A stretch of 64,000 nt of DNA from assembly GCA_964035545.1 (NCBI GenBank), contig OZ037769.1, positions 9,215,429 to 9,279,428 on the forward strand. Direction: 5' to 3'. This stretch comes from Bugula neritina (taxonomy: Eukaryota; Bryozoa; Gymnolaemata; Cheilostomatida; Bugulidae). Numbering within the stretch: position 1 is the stretch's first letter; each line of letters begins with the position of its first letter. The notes beneath the pieces are model-generated. The model saw only the letters and a program-made list of their open reading frames with translations, made no database searches and was not told the DNA's origin. Below are positions 1 to 10,865 of the stretch, one piece after another. Position numbers and translations under genes: made by a program.

Positions 1-28
1 ACAATAATTCTACTCCACAAACTATGTA

Positions 29-782
29 TTGCCACACGCCGTAGACGCTAAGACATGCTGGACGGCGCCAGAAACGGAACGTACAATACTCAGCCAACGA
101 GGAGACACAAACAACATGATGTGCTACCTCTGCCAACAGCACTTCACCACCCCCCCCCCTCCGCAGGCTGCGGGTACATCTTTCTCAGCACTATATTACG
201 ACATGTTGTCCCTGCAGAGAATGGAGCTATCATGGGGACTACATCCTCAGACACCAAAGGACTATGAACTGCTTTCCGGGTAATATTTATGATGTAGACA
301 AAATCTCTTATCCTAGATTCTTGGAGCTAATACAGCCTTTCGTTTCCGACCCAAATCGATTAGAGAGACTATCACAACGGTTCCCAGCCCCCAGGCAAAT
401 TACTCATGGCCCAGTCACCAAGCTTCCTAACTATCAGAAATTGGGTGCGGCATGACAAACTTCAAATTCCACCTCTCTTCTCAACTTTCTCTCTCGAGTT
501 TTGCTAAAACGCTTAGAAACTCAGTCTTTTAGACAGCTACCGGCCAGACGTTCTCTTTCCCCGCTTCAGCCTCAAATCTACAAAAGACGGTGGAACTCCT
601 CATCTTTTGCCCGGCGTCTGTCCCTGGCACAAAACCTGTGAGAGGTTGAACTTCGCACCAGTGAACTAGAGAGGGAAGTTCATCGGCTTGCCCCAAGAAT
701 ATCAGCTGTGGCCAGTGAGTTACAGGCCCTCAAGGATTCGGTCGCAAGACTTAGACGGGCAGCCCAGGATGATGCCAGATAA
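29..782 (+). pseudogene. Decayed zinc-finger ORF (ORF3) of a Ty3/gypsy element
   Basis: This is a broken relative of the third ORF of the intact gypsy element at 41334-42107. Read across frames it keeps the start block (LPHAVDAKTCW), a first finger (CYLCQQHF, then RLRVHLSQH), a second finger (CPCREWSYHGDYILRHQ) and the block SDPNRLERLSQRFPAPR. Near its end a coiled-coil segment (SELEREVHRLAPRISAVASEL) is also kept. The frame is lost at a run of ten C at 150-159. Stops follow at about 452 and just before the coiled coil. The rest of the element lies to the left of the window, and I see no clear LTR to the right. Homology to the other ORF is seen directly. The function is unknown. Confidence 0.85.
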
Positions 783-1320
783 TCTCTCTCACCCTGGGCG
801 ATGCTACTGGTCTGTGTGACCTTCTCTCCCTACCTCTTCCTTTACTGTCGTCTGTGTGACACCCTCTTCCGTCGTCTGTTGGTAACTATGGAACTCCATG
901 TCTAGTCCCTATTACATAGTCTATGTTGATGATGGCGTCTGACAATTGACTTAGGCTATCAGCTAAATATTTAGTACTAATACTACGTAGTGATTCCAAA
1001 TATAAAAACAGCAAGGATTAGTGAAACTATGTGAGAGTTGAGTAGTGTGGAGCTTATTGGTATAGTTTTAGTGGTATGGAGTAATTTTGTTTATTAAGTT
1101 GCAGTTTTATTTGTTTAATGTAGAGAGCTTCGGCTACTTTTCGATGGTGGATTCTTTTAAATGAATGATTTAGAGCTGTTACATTGTCTATTGATATGTT
1201 TCCGTGATTAGTGGTTCATTGCTACTCTGAAGATGGGTACAGTGGTACCCAAAATATCAGTATAATTACTTTGCCTAATAAAGTAATAAATCAACAATGT
1301 TTCTCGTGTGTATATATATA
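783..1320. other. Non-coding stretch after the ORF3 relic
   Basis: No gene or clear LTR was recognised. The stretch probably holds the 3' end of the decayed element. An AATAAA is at 1277-1282. Confidence 0.4.
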
Positions 1321-1588
1321 TTACGCTCTCATTTAATGCTCAGCAATGACATTAAATGATTGAGCACTCTCACCATGGTCACAAACTCAAGCTGCTAGCA
1401 TTTTGCAATGCTCGTGACTCCTAGGTGACCCCTAGAGTCACTTGAGCACTCTGGCTTGAGTTTACACACCTTTTAAATATGCTTTAGTAAAACTATAAGT
1501 TTTACTATTGCAAAGGTGTGGGCCATGGTACTCTGTTCTGTGCTGATGAGGGGACAAATCCCTAAACAGCTGCTGTCCACAGATTGAG
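1321..1588 (+). repeat. Retrozyme-like dispersed repeat, copy 1
   Basis: This unit of about 268 bp lies between short TA runs and recurs in inverted orientation at 15554-15825. It is strongly self-complementary: CATTTAATG pairs with CATTAAATG, GTGACTC with GAGTCAC, and AAACTCAAG with CTTGAGTTT. RNA from it would fold into a rod. Its last 58 bases form a hammerhead ribozyme fold. No ORF of note is present. Known retrozymes and Penelope-like element ends have this kind of short, ribozyme-bearing unit. Assignment to either class is inference. Confidence 0.75.
1531..1588 (+). ncRNA. Hammerhead ribozyme (type I), probably inactive copy
   Basis: The core CTGATGA is at 1543-1549. It is followed by a GGG/CCC stem II with a 7-nt loop, then AAA where GAAA is expected, and a stem III of CAG/CTG with a 3-nt loop. 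The canonical GTC cleavage triplet ends at 1577. Stem I pairs TCTGTG (1537-1542) with CACAGA (1578-1583), then an internal loop, then CTC with GAG. The G of the conserved GAAA (G12) is T at 1563, which should abolish or greatly reduce cleavage. Confidence 0.78.
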
Positions 1589-1609
1589 ATATATATATAT
1601 ATATATATC

Positions 1610-3029
1610 CACTGACAGTTGATCAGAAAGATGAGAGTATTAGAAAAGAAGAGGCAAGCTGAAGAGAGATACGAATATTTATAAATCACACAATCCCAGA
1701 ATGCCTGTTCCTGCAGCAACTTACACCAAGAATAAGGTAATCTATTAGAATTAATGCTATCTAATTACATGTAATATCATAAACGCTAAGCTAAGGGAGT
1801 AGTTAATTATTTTGGGTAGCCTATATTAAAATTACTTGAAATAGTTACAATAAAAGCATCAATGTCATTGTTTTATAGCATTATTACTAACTGCAGTTAG
1901 TAGTTTGACACTAGTACTTTATTTTAATATATGTGGCATTAGCTCGTCAGTATTTGGTGTTTTTCCACATGTGAAAGTGGAACTTTCCAACATGCTTAGG
2001 AAGTGTAGAAGATGGCAACCACTATACTATACAAAAACCCAATGCAGGTGGGTTTGTACTTTGTACATTTTAACTGCAGGCCACCTGACCATATTGTTCT
2101 AATGGCCCGCCATTGTGGATGCCGACTACAAGTTCCTGATCATTGGAATTGGTCAACCATGGAGTCAGAGTAAAGATGGAATCTCCAGTATTTGAAATGG
2201 CGCTAGCAAGAGGTAACTGAAGCTTTGCTGGAATTCGATCATTGTTTTGCTCAATTGTGTGCCACATAAAAAATTCTAAGTTGTTTCACTATTGGCACCA
2301 TAATTAAAAGTTTCTTTAGCTCCAAAAAATCTGCCAACTCATAAGCCTATATCACCAACTCAGTTTCTAACATACATGTTTGTTGGTAATCAGGCTTTTC
2401 CTCTGTAAACCTATTTAATGAGACCATTCCCAGGATGCCAGTTATATAGGCCTACTGATAGCAAACGTATATTTAATTACAGACTCTCCAGAGCATGAAT
2501 AATTGTGGAAAATGCTTTTGGTAGGCCTATACTTTTCTTTTTCTACTTCGTATCACTATTACTTTGATTACCTGCATTCAACTACTAATTAGCCTTATAA
2601 GCTTACATTAAATTGTTAACAATGTGAATTGCGAGGTTTGGTATAATTTTAGGAATTTTGGCACAAGGATGGAGGTTGCTATTAAGAATAGTGGCATCTC
2701 TAAGTAAAGTGGAACTACACGTGAAAACAATGTGTGCACTACACCAACAAATGATACATTCCACAACGATAGCATTGATAGTTTTTCAGCCAACAATTGT
2801 TGGTGAACATGTAGTAGCAGTGTGGTTCCAACGCAGTCACAACATGCTCCAGTTGCTGCCAATGAGGTGAGAAACATTTACATAAATTATTTTACAAGCA
2901 ATATTGGTAGTGTATCATGTACATGTACATGGGAATATGTGTATCAGAATTACTGTGCTGTATTGGTAAGTTAATAATAAAACTATATATGTACAACAAA
3001 TTGAAGTATTATAATTCTAATTTTTATAA
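1610..3029. other. No recognised gene
   Basis: AT-rich sequence. Short ORFs occur on both strands, but I can tie none to a family. It lies 3' of the MADF gene and may include more of its transcript. Confidence 0.4.
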
Positions 3030-6000
3030 TCATGACACATTATATGAATGTTCTATAGTGACAGAGGTGGGTTGTTGTGGCAAGTATGTCTGTGGTGTTT
3101 GATACTCACACTTAAAAAACAGTCGTTCAAGTCCTTGCCTAAATACAGTTTGCTGATAGCTAGATAAATTCCGATAGCGGATTGCCCAGCTCATGGCTGA
3201 GTAATATGCTTCATCCTGTTCTTCTTTATCATCTTCAATTAATTTTTCAACTTGCTTGTCTAAATCGTCTTGCCTTCTACGTTTCAGTGGTGGCATTGCA
3301 TATTCTGACTTATTTTTCATGGTAAGCATTAAAGATGGTGAGCTGTCTGTTAATATGACTGAAGATGTGGAGGCAGTTGGTACACTTGATGAACATGGCT
3401 GAAAGGGTGGCTGCGAGCTGACATCAGTGATGAGATTTGTCCTAATACAATATATACAAAAATAAATAAACCCATTTAAAAACATATATTATAGCAATTA
3501 AAAATTTTCAATTCACCTATCTACAAGTGCGTATAAAATGCAATAATATATTGAGAGAGCAATTTATTCAAACCTTGCTTCCTTCTTTCTTTGGAAATTA
3601 CTAAACCATTGCATATTGTCGTAATACTTCCATGAAGGTTTTCGAGTACTGGCAGCACCAGTGCTGCAGCTTTCTCGGTGCATTCTTTTATGCCTAACAA
3701 AGGAATCTCTCAGTAGACTCCACTTTCTGGATACTTCTTTATCTGCATATTGTTGTAAAATGAGGGGTTATAATAATTAAATTTGACTTCAATTTGCAAA
3801 TTAAAATCAATAACCTTCTTACAATAATTTAACGAGATTCTAATGTAACTATAAAGCATGCCAAATTCATTTGATATGAATGTTGCAATTTATACTAATG
3901 TTGGAACTATTTTATATTCATATTCTGAAAATTTAAATATTGTTGTAGTTTTGTGTACTACTAATTGGGTGTTATTGTGTGTTGATAGTTACTGCATGTC
4001 CACTTGTAAGGTTATGTAAAGAACCGGACTAGTTGATCGTTCAAAGAGAGAACTGTATTAGAATTACTTATACAAAAAAAGAGACAAACCATGAGCATAA
4101 AAGAGAAGTATAATCTGTAAAAAGTGTTACATGTAGTTAAACTAGTTTCTCTACTACTCCTTTCCAGACTGCTGTGGGCGCCGGAAGGTATCACTTATAT
4201 ATGTAGAGAGGATCCTAATTAGATAAGCCAAAGTTCCGACGGTGTCATCGTGGAGTATAAGCGGGCGCCGCGTGGGACTGCAGCATGGCTTGCGGAGTTG
4301 CCATCCTTGACAATATTCACACCATAATCTATAGAGTCATGTTTAGCATAGGACAGAGAGGGGTATACTTTCCCTAACCATTACATCCCCCCTCTAACAG
4401 AAAGCCCACTTTCTGATAATTTCAACAAGTGTAGGTAAGTACCAGTAATGGAAGTAAAATCATAAAAAACACATTATAAAAAGAAAAATATACATAAATG
4501 CAAAATTATATTATAAAATATATGAACAGGATTTGATTTGAGATATTTTCATCGCAGTTGCAACCCACAACTGTAACCAACGAAGTGGGTTGTAACGAGC
4601 AATGGGCAACTGCTACTAAAAAAAACAGACAAAGAAGAACAAGATATGAAACTAGGGAATTTGAATGTACTAAGATATAAGTATGCCTACGCTGGCGGTA
4701 CGGCTTGCCTGTCCTTGTCCTTGGCCTTTGCCACTCAGGCAGGACTGCCCGCCGCATCTGTACGGACTGCTGGTGGCTTCCCCACGGTGGAAGTCTATCT
4801 CCGGCTCGCATTTGGCAGGAATACCGGCGAGCCGTGAGAGTTTAACTCCCTGCGCCAGGGGACACTCTTTGCGGAGGTGTTCAGGACTGCCACACTCCCA
4901 AGAAGCGGCAGTTTGCTGCTGTGGCGGCCCCTACCCTCGACCTCTGAAGTATCTGGACGGAACCCATCGCAGCTGACTAGGCTAACGACGCTACCAGCTT
5001 CTCCACCGTCTCAGTCATACGAGTGACCTCAGAGTCTGGTGAAGGACCGGCGGCGGCAGCTGCCACGTGAACTGTGAGTTCCGGTTTGGGGTTATCCTCC
5101 GGTAGATTTACCTCGACCTGGCGGGAACTCACACGGCTTCTGTGTAGGTAACAGGTAACAGGTAAGCCTCAGCTTTACGCAGAGCGTTTTTGACCGTCGC
5201 GACTCCCCTCGCTAAAAACTGGTGATGGAGCCCTAAGTCATTCACCGACTACCAAATGCGTCAAAGGTGTACCGCTCACGGTTAATGGGTGACAGGTCAC
5301 GATGCGCAATTTGCGCTAGCCGTTTAACCGTAGCAGAATGTTCTTGCAGGGAAGTGCGTGAGTTGCGCTGCAACCCTTGCAAGCTGACTCGGGCGTCTAT
5401 AGCAGAGGCCAAATCGAGTCCTTAGTGCAGCGAAGATGCTGTCGACGTCAGGTTCTAACCCATAAGGTTTGACCTTCTCTGCCAACGCCATGCGCAACTG
5501 TACGAGGGCCATCCGGGGTAGCCACTAGGTAAAGGCTACCTAGTCACTTAACTCTTGAATAAATTGTTCTACATCCTCATTGCCAGTAAAGATGGGAGCC
5601 TTCAGGTGGTACCTGTCGCCAGGTTGTTCCTCGCTCCAAGGCACCAAATTCTCAAGAACATGATTTGCGGGCTCACCTCTATCTGGTCGTGGAGGCTGCG
5701 CAGGTTCTTCTACTCCGGCGGGAACTCCATTGTTAGGTGCCGTCATTCTAATCTCTTTATTGTCCGGATAGCAGTTGCATTAACACACAAATATCCCACC
5801 GCTGCCACCACTGTTGTAGTTTTGTGCACTACTAATTGGGTGTTATTGTGTGTTGATAGTTACTGCATATCCACTTGTAAGGTTATGTAAAGAACCAAAC
5901 TAGTTGATCGTTTAAAGAGAGAACTGTATTAGAATAACTTATACATAGAGATATAAATCATGAGCATAAGAGAGAACAAGTATAATCTGTAAAAATTGTT

Positions 6001-9000
6001 ACATATAGTTAACCTAGTCGTCTACTACTCCGGTCAAGACTGCTGTGGGTGCCGGAAGGTATCACTTATATATGTAGAGTGGATCCTGATTGGATAAGCT
6101 AAGGTTCTATCGTTGTCATCGTAGAGTATAAGGGGGCGCCGCATGGGACTGCGGCATGGCTTGCAGAGTTGTCGTCTTTGACGATATTCGCACCATGTCA
6201 TGTTTAGCAGGGGACAGAGAAGGGTATACTTCCTTTAACCATTACAATATGTCACAACTTAAACTTTCAATTATATTGCTAAATTACTATTATGATTATC
6301 AGCAAGAAAAGTTGTTGGCCAAAGAACACTAGAGAAAGTGCAGTTAGGCAGTTAGATTGTAATTGTATGATTATAATACTAATACTAACTAATACTAATA
6401 CCAATAGCAATAGTAATAGAGTTGGTGATTTATCCGTGTTGACGTAACTCACCTCGAAAAAATTAGAACAGGCCCAAAATTATGAGTGCCTCTTATGTTG
6501 TTTTTGTTTGTGTTTATCATGTGTAGAAATGTATCTATTCTAGCATGTAGCTAAGTTTGGATATTTTAATTGTAATGTAAAGGGGTTTTAGCACATAGCT
6601 AAGCTGAGTTTGTGTTATGAGGTGGTATCTTCAATTCTCTGATTCTTCGAGGGAGAAAACTGTTGTGAAAGGTCTGTGAGGATACAGAAATTGATGTTGG
6701 TTCTCCTCTCTTAGCACATCGAGTGTTTATTGACCGATTTGATTTTAATAGTTCATCTTGAGCAGATGAAAGCGTTTTATGGCGCTCTTCATCTGAGAGT
6801 ATTCTCATTACCAAAGTTATTCTATGGTCTCTTCGTCGGCTCGCAAGAGTTGCAAGCTGCAATTCAGTTCGAGCGTCACTGATGCCATATCTTCCTTTGA
6901 GGTTAGCGATAAACCTAATAGCTTGATTTTGAATATGTTCAATTCCCTCACAAGCACTTTTGTTAGTCGAATTCCACAACGTGTCTGCATACTCAAGGAT
7001 AGGTTTACATAGACTAAGGTACGCAATTAATTTTGCCTTCCTGGGTGCGTTGTAGATTGTATGCTTGATACAGCCAAGTATTTTGCTTGCATTGTTGACT
7101 TTAGATGTAATATGTCTGTCAAACTTTAGGTTAGACTGCATGATTACTCCAAGATATTTAGCCTCTTTAACTGTTCTAAAAGTGGTGTCACCAAGTGAAT
7201 ATAGATGAGAAGTGTCATTAGTTTTACCAAATATAATCACTTCGCACTTATTGGTATTAAATGGCATTTTCCATTTAAGTTATCAGTTATAAAGTGAGTT
7301 TAGGTCTCTCTGACAGGCTTCCTGTTGTATTTTGTTGTTAACTTCAGCATATAGAAGTGTGTCGTCAGCATAGACTAACTTTGCATGAGACAAATTGAGG
7401 GAGATCATTGCTGTAAATTAGGAAGAGTGTTGGTCCAAGAACTGATCTTTGGGAGACTCCAGATGTTACACTTAGTTCAGATGATTCCGTCCCTTTGATC
7501 ACCACTTTTTGTATCCAATTGGCAATAAATGGGTAAATTCCTTTAATTCGCCTGATTTTCTCTATGAGTAGTAAATGAGGAACTTTATCGAAGGCATTTT
7601 TAAAATCTAGAATTACTACATGAGTAGTTGATGAGTTTTCGGCTGCTCTTGCAAGGTCATGAAAAGTTGCACACAATTGAGTGTCACACGAGAGGCAACG
7701 TCTGAACCCTTGTTGTCTATTAACCAAAATTGAATCTCGTGTTTTATTTAGATAGTGTAATATAATATGTTCTAGCATTTTGCAGCGGATACTTGTCAAA
7801 GAAATAGGTCGATAATTGCATGGCTTCTCTTTTTCACCTTTCTTATATATAGAAGTGATGTTGGCAGTCTTCCATGCACCTGGGAGCACACCTTGTTTTA
7901 TTGAAGCAGCGAAGATATGCTGAATCCACTCTGCATTGATATTAGGGTTTATTAGTAATTGGCATTTGCGGATCTGGTCTGGGCCAGGTGATTTATTATT
8001 AACAACAAGTCTTTCAACACTATCTAATGTGATGGGAAATGGTGCTGTTTGAGTTGAAAGAAGTGGGAGTTTTCATATACTTTCTTGGTGGCAGAACTGT
8101 GAGTGAAAGTATTTATTTAGTTCGTTGGTGATTATCTTACTGTCAGTGGTTGAAAGGCCATCCATAAGTGTCATAGTCTCTAAAGGATGCTGTTGATTTT
8201 GTTTGTACCAAAGATGTTTCTAAAAAGGTTTGCTGTTCCCTTTTTCCAATGGCTTACAAACTTCATATAGCAAATAATTCTTTTGAGCTTTTTGAGTTTT
8301 TTCTTGTTGTTCCGGTGGTGCTGCTTATATTTATTCAAGTAGTATGGATCTCCAGTTTGTTTGTATTTTCTGTGTGTAATGTGTTGCTTGTCTATCATTT
8401 TTTAATGTTTGTTAAACCAAGGTGGTTGATCTTCATTTCTGACATGTATAGTTTCGCGTGGAACAGAATCAAGTATGGCTTCATCAAGTGATCTTTTGTA
8501 AATATCCCACATTTTATGAACTTGAACGTGTGCCTTCTGATAGACAAAGATTTCCTCGGTATTTTTACATTTGTGTTGTTGGTGCATCATTGTTTCTACT
8601 TTAAGCTTCAGGATTATAATATAGTGATCGCTTAGGCCAAGGATTACCACATCTGAAAAATCTGTTGTAAGAGTGTTAGAGAGGCATATCAGATCAAGAG
8701 TGTTTTTGTGAATGTGTGTAGGTTCTGTAACCATCTAGTGTAAGTTATGTTCGTAAAGCATGTTGAGAAATTGTAGATGAATAGCTTTGTAGGATGAATT
8801 GGGTTTAATAGTTTTGGTAACTCAGTCTAGTCCAGGAAGATTCATATCACCAAGTAAAATGATGTTGCAGTTGGAATATTTATATTTGATGGAGCTAAGT
8901 ATGTTACTTATTTGTTTGATATTTGAAGTTGATGTCCTCGGTCTATAGTAACAGCATATAGCTAGGTTTGTTGGAATAAGGATAACTACTATTTCTTCAT

Positions 9001-10865
9001 TATAAGTTTTAACGAAAACTTTTCTAGCGTTAAGCTTTGCCTTGATTGCAATCATAGCTCCTCCTCCGTGTAAGTTTCTGTCATTTCTAAAGAAGTCTAA
9101 ACCAGGTGTTTCGATTACAATTTTGCTGAGAATAGATTGATCAATATGCGTTTCTGTTAGGCAGATCAAATCATAGTTTTTTAGTTAGTGCGGTGATTTC
9201 TGCTGTTTTTCCTTTGACTGGCTTGACATTAGCAAGAAAAAGATTTAGATCTGAGATTGTTTTGTTTGTTGGTCTTTCGGTTTCAACTTTTCCCAGTTTC
9301 CCGATTAAGCTTTTTTTGAATTTTGAAATCCCTGATTCGAAATTGTATGGTTGGCTGCTCCTCTTAAAGCTTTTTAACCTGTTGAGTGTACTCTTTTTCT
9401 CTGGTTTTTTTGTTCATGTCCAGCTTGCAGAACAAGGAATCTGAGCGCAAAGCATGATTTACCTGTTTTCAAAATTCCCACTTGAACCTTTTATCTCTAA
9501 ATCGCAATTTTGTAGGGTGATTTTTGTTTTCAGTCTTAGCACCAAGCCTAACTGCTTGAACTGACTTGTTGAATTTCTTAAATAGTTCTTTGGGCATTAA
9601 ATTATTCACATCTTGCATTGCAGTATCTCTTTCAGTTGGGCCATACAAAATTGCATTGGATTTCCTCGCTCCGTTGTACTTTTTGTCCATCTTCGATGCA
9701 AGTAGTGCTTGGCTGGTTGTGGTCATTTGCAGGGTTTTTTTTGTGTTATTCGCAATTTCAATGTTTTTGCTGGTAATATCAGCCCAGGTTTTTTGGAGGG
9801 TACTGATTTCTTCATTGTTGTGTTGATGGTATTTTTCTAACTTTTTCTCAAGTTTAGAAATTTGTTGATTAATGCTGTGAAGCATTTTCATATGTTGTGT
9901 ATTGCCACCATCATCTTTTTGAGAGGAACACTCATCACAAAACCACCTAACACCTCTGTCCGACAGTCTAGTGATGGAATTCACCTCAGATAGTTGGAGG
10001 CCTTAGCATGTTCCATGGTACCATTATAGGCACACAGCCCAAGATATCCATTTTGAAGCAGCTTTTTGTTGTTTTCCGCCTTTAGTGAGAAGAAAACATT
10101 CTTTCTTGGAGCATGATGCACATAACTCATTAGGGTCTGTATTGTTGTCATCTGTAATAGATTCCAACTGAGAGCATTGCAGAGGGGGAAAGTCACCTCC
10201 ACTATGACCAATTTGGTCTTGAGACTGAGTGGGTGTGAGGAGTGACATACCTATACTTATACTATTTAATTCAAAGTGATACACCAAAACTATCAAGTGT
10301 TAAGGCTATCAATGACCAAGCTAGGCACTATCAATATCACTATGAGTATGACTATAATTACAAATTTAAACTTGATGCTAAAATAATACTTAAAGATTTG
10401 TAGTTAAGCTATGTAGGCGTAAGCAGAGTGTCTAATTTCAGGTATTTTTATTCTTTAGTTCAAGATGAATTTACACAATAACTTTAATTTAAAGCTCGGT
10501 TGTTTAAAAATTTAAATTTAGCATCCGCCATGACCTTACATTACGTATCTGATACTATGATACCGTTATTATTTAAAAAAAAGAATACTTTTACACTAAT
10601 ACTAATAGTAATACAGTCATTGAACATTGAATTATTTTTATCTTACTTGATGAAATCAAACAATATGAATATGATTGAAGTATTGGCTGTATTGCCTACC
10701 GTCTAGAGATTGGCCTGAAATTTTTACCCATTCATTAGCAATATCTGCCCAGTTGTTTCTTTTTGTTGTGGCTGCATCCCTGTAGTCTGGATGAGATAAA
10801 TCATACAAACATGGTCGACTTCTAACCAACCCAATAAACAAATTTGTCAAATCTTCTTTCGCCAT
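3030..10865 (-). CDS. MADF-BESS domain protein, three exons
   Basis: Exons (minus strand): 10865-10700, 3742-3574 and 3441-3030; 248 residues. Phases match: GAC G, then AT AAA, and AG joined to G ACA. All introns are GT-AG. Exon 1 gives the first half of a MADF domain (LVRSRPCLYD, HPDYRDAATTKRNNWADIA). Exon 2 gives the second half (KEVSRKWSLLRDSFVRHK ... SWKYYDNMQWF). Exon 3 carries a basic PPLKRRRQDD patch and a BESS-like tail (YYSAMSWAIRYRNLSSYQQ). In this family MADF binds DNA and BESS mediates protein contacts, so a transcriptional regulator is likely. Intron 1 is almost 7 kb because a gypsy derivative and a LINE lie in it. The 3' end is uncertain: AAGT/GTGAGT at 3110/3109 could be a donor to a further exon I could not identify. 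Confidence 0.88.
3941..4385 (-). repeat. 3' LTR of the deleted gypsy element
   Basis: 445 bp, direct repeat of 5812-6246, TG...CA ends. The adjacent purine tract (minus strand AGAGGGGGGA, 4386-4395) marks this as the 3' LTR of a minus-strand element. Confidence 0.9.
4386..4640 (-). other. 3' internal region of the deleted element
   Basis: Purine tract next to the LTR, then AT-rich sequence without an ORF. The segment CAGAAAGCCC(A)CTTTCTGATAA is shared with the intact element just inside its 3' LTR (41.0 kb). Confidence 0.6.
4850..5746 (-). pseudogene. gag remnant
   Basis: The reading starts at 5746. It has the gag block APIFTGNEDVEQFIQEL, matching APVFTGLEDVEQFIQEF of the intact gag. After a gap or frameshift it continues as QLRMALAEKVKPYGLEPDVDSI. 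Near 4865-4910 it ends in a zinc-knuckle relic (WECGSPEHLRKECP) whose first Cys is replaced by Ser. Stops and shifts separate the blocks. Not functional. Confidence 0.85.
5792..5810 (-). other. Primer-binding site (tRNA-Leu)
   Basis: The plus strand ends CCCACCGCTGCCACCA, the 3' end of eukaryotic tRNA-Leu (AAG type) including CCA. It lies one base inside the 5' LTR. The intact element has the same site. Confidence 0.8.
5812..6246 (-). repeat. 5' LTR of the deleted gypsy element
   Basis: 435 bp, direct repeat of 3941-4385. Target duplication ATAT follows at 6247-6250. Confidence 0.9.
6599..9169 (-). pseudogene. LINE ORF2: APE endonuclease and reverse transcriptase (broken)
   Basis: Order along the minus strand: endonuclease blocks CLTETHIDQSIL and LLGDMNLPGLD (9169-8822), then the SDHYIIILKL motif (8734-8402), then a linker (8398-8180). 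RT follows with NYRPISLTS, DFKNAFDKVPH and SQRSVLGPTLFLIYSNDLP (7889-7365); the usual GVPQGS box is altered. YADDTLLYAE spans 7372-7361 across a frame break. The C-terminal domain (KCEVIIFGKTN ... KEAKYLGVIM) is at 7267-6599. At least four frame breaks are present, so it is not functional. Confidence 0.88.
9469..10296 (-). pseudogene. LINE ORF1 with PHD-like zinc finger (broken)
   Basis: The first part (10296-10024) holds CASCSKKEC. After a frame change come LCAYNGTMEHAKASNY and then VRWFCDEC (near 9930), which together resemble a PHD finger. A coiled-coil stretch follows (SKLEKKLEKYHQHNNEEIST), then a basic region with KRFKWEF. PHD-bearing ORF1 proteins are known in CR1-like LINEs. Two frameshifts are visible. 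Confidence 0.75.

Larger units (their letters stand above)
3941..6246 (-). mobile_element. Deleted Ty3/gypsy LTR retrotransposon in MADF intron 1
   Basis: Two direct LTRs (3941-4385 and 5812-6246) start TG and end CA. They are flanked by a 4-bp target duplication ATAT (3937-3940, 6247-6250). The internal part is only about 1.4 kb and holds gag remnants but no pol. A primer site matching the tRNA-Leu 3' end lies beside the right LTR, and a purine run lies beside the left LTR. The gag remnants match the intact element at 40705-48277, so this is an internal-deletion derivative of a related family. The LTRs differ by a 10-bp length difference and scattered substitutions, so it is older than the intact copy. 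Confidence 0.92.
6540..10296 (-). mobile_element. Degenerate CR1/L2-like LINE
   Basis: A minus-strand non-LTR retrotransposon of about 3.7 kb with ORF1, then an APE endonuclease and reverse transcriptase, broken by several frameshifts. It lies in MADF intron 1, only about 300 bp from the deleted gypsy element. Exact ends are not visible. The family assignment (CR1/L2 side of the Jockey group) rests on the YADDT box, DFKNAFDKVPH and the zinc-finger ORF1. Confidence 0.88.

Noticed and set aside
1209-1260. CTGAAGA followed by a GGGTAC/GTACCC hairpin, hammerhead-like
   Set aside because: After the stem the bases are AAAA instead of GAAA, and no stem I or stem III can be drawn.
2608-2877. Minus-strand ORF of 89 codons as a possible last exon of the MADF gene
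   Set aside because: An acceptor-like site exists, but the product is hydrophobic with no resemblance to MADF-BESS tails; not enough to call.
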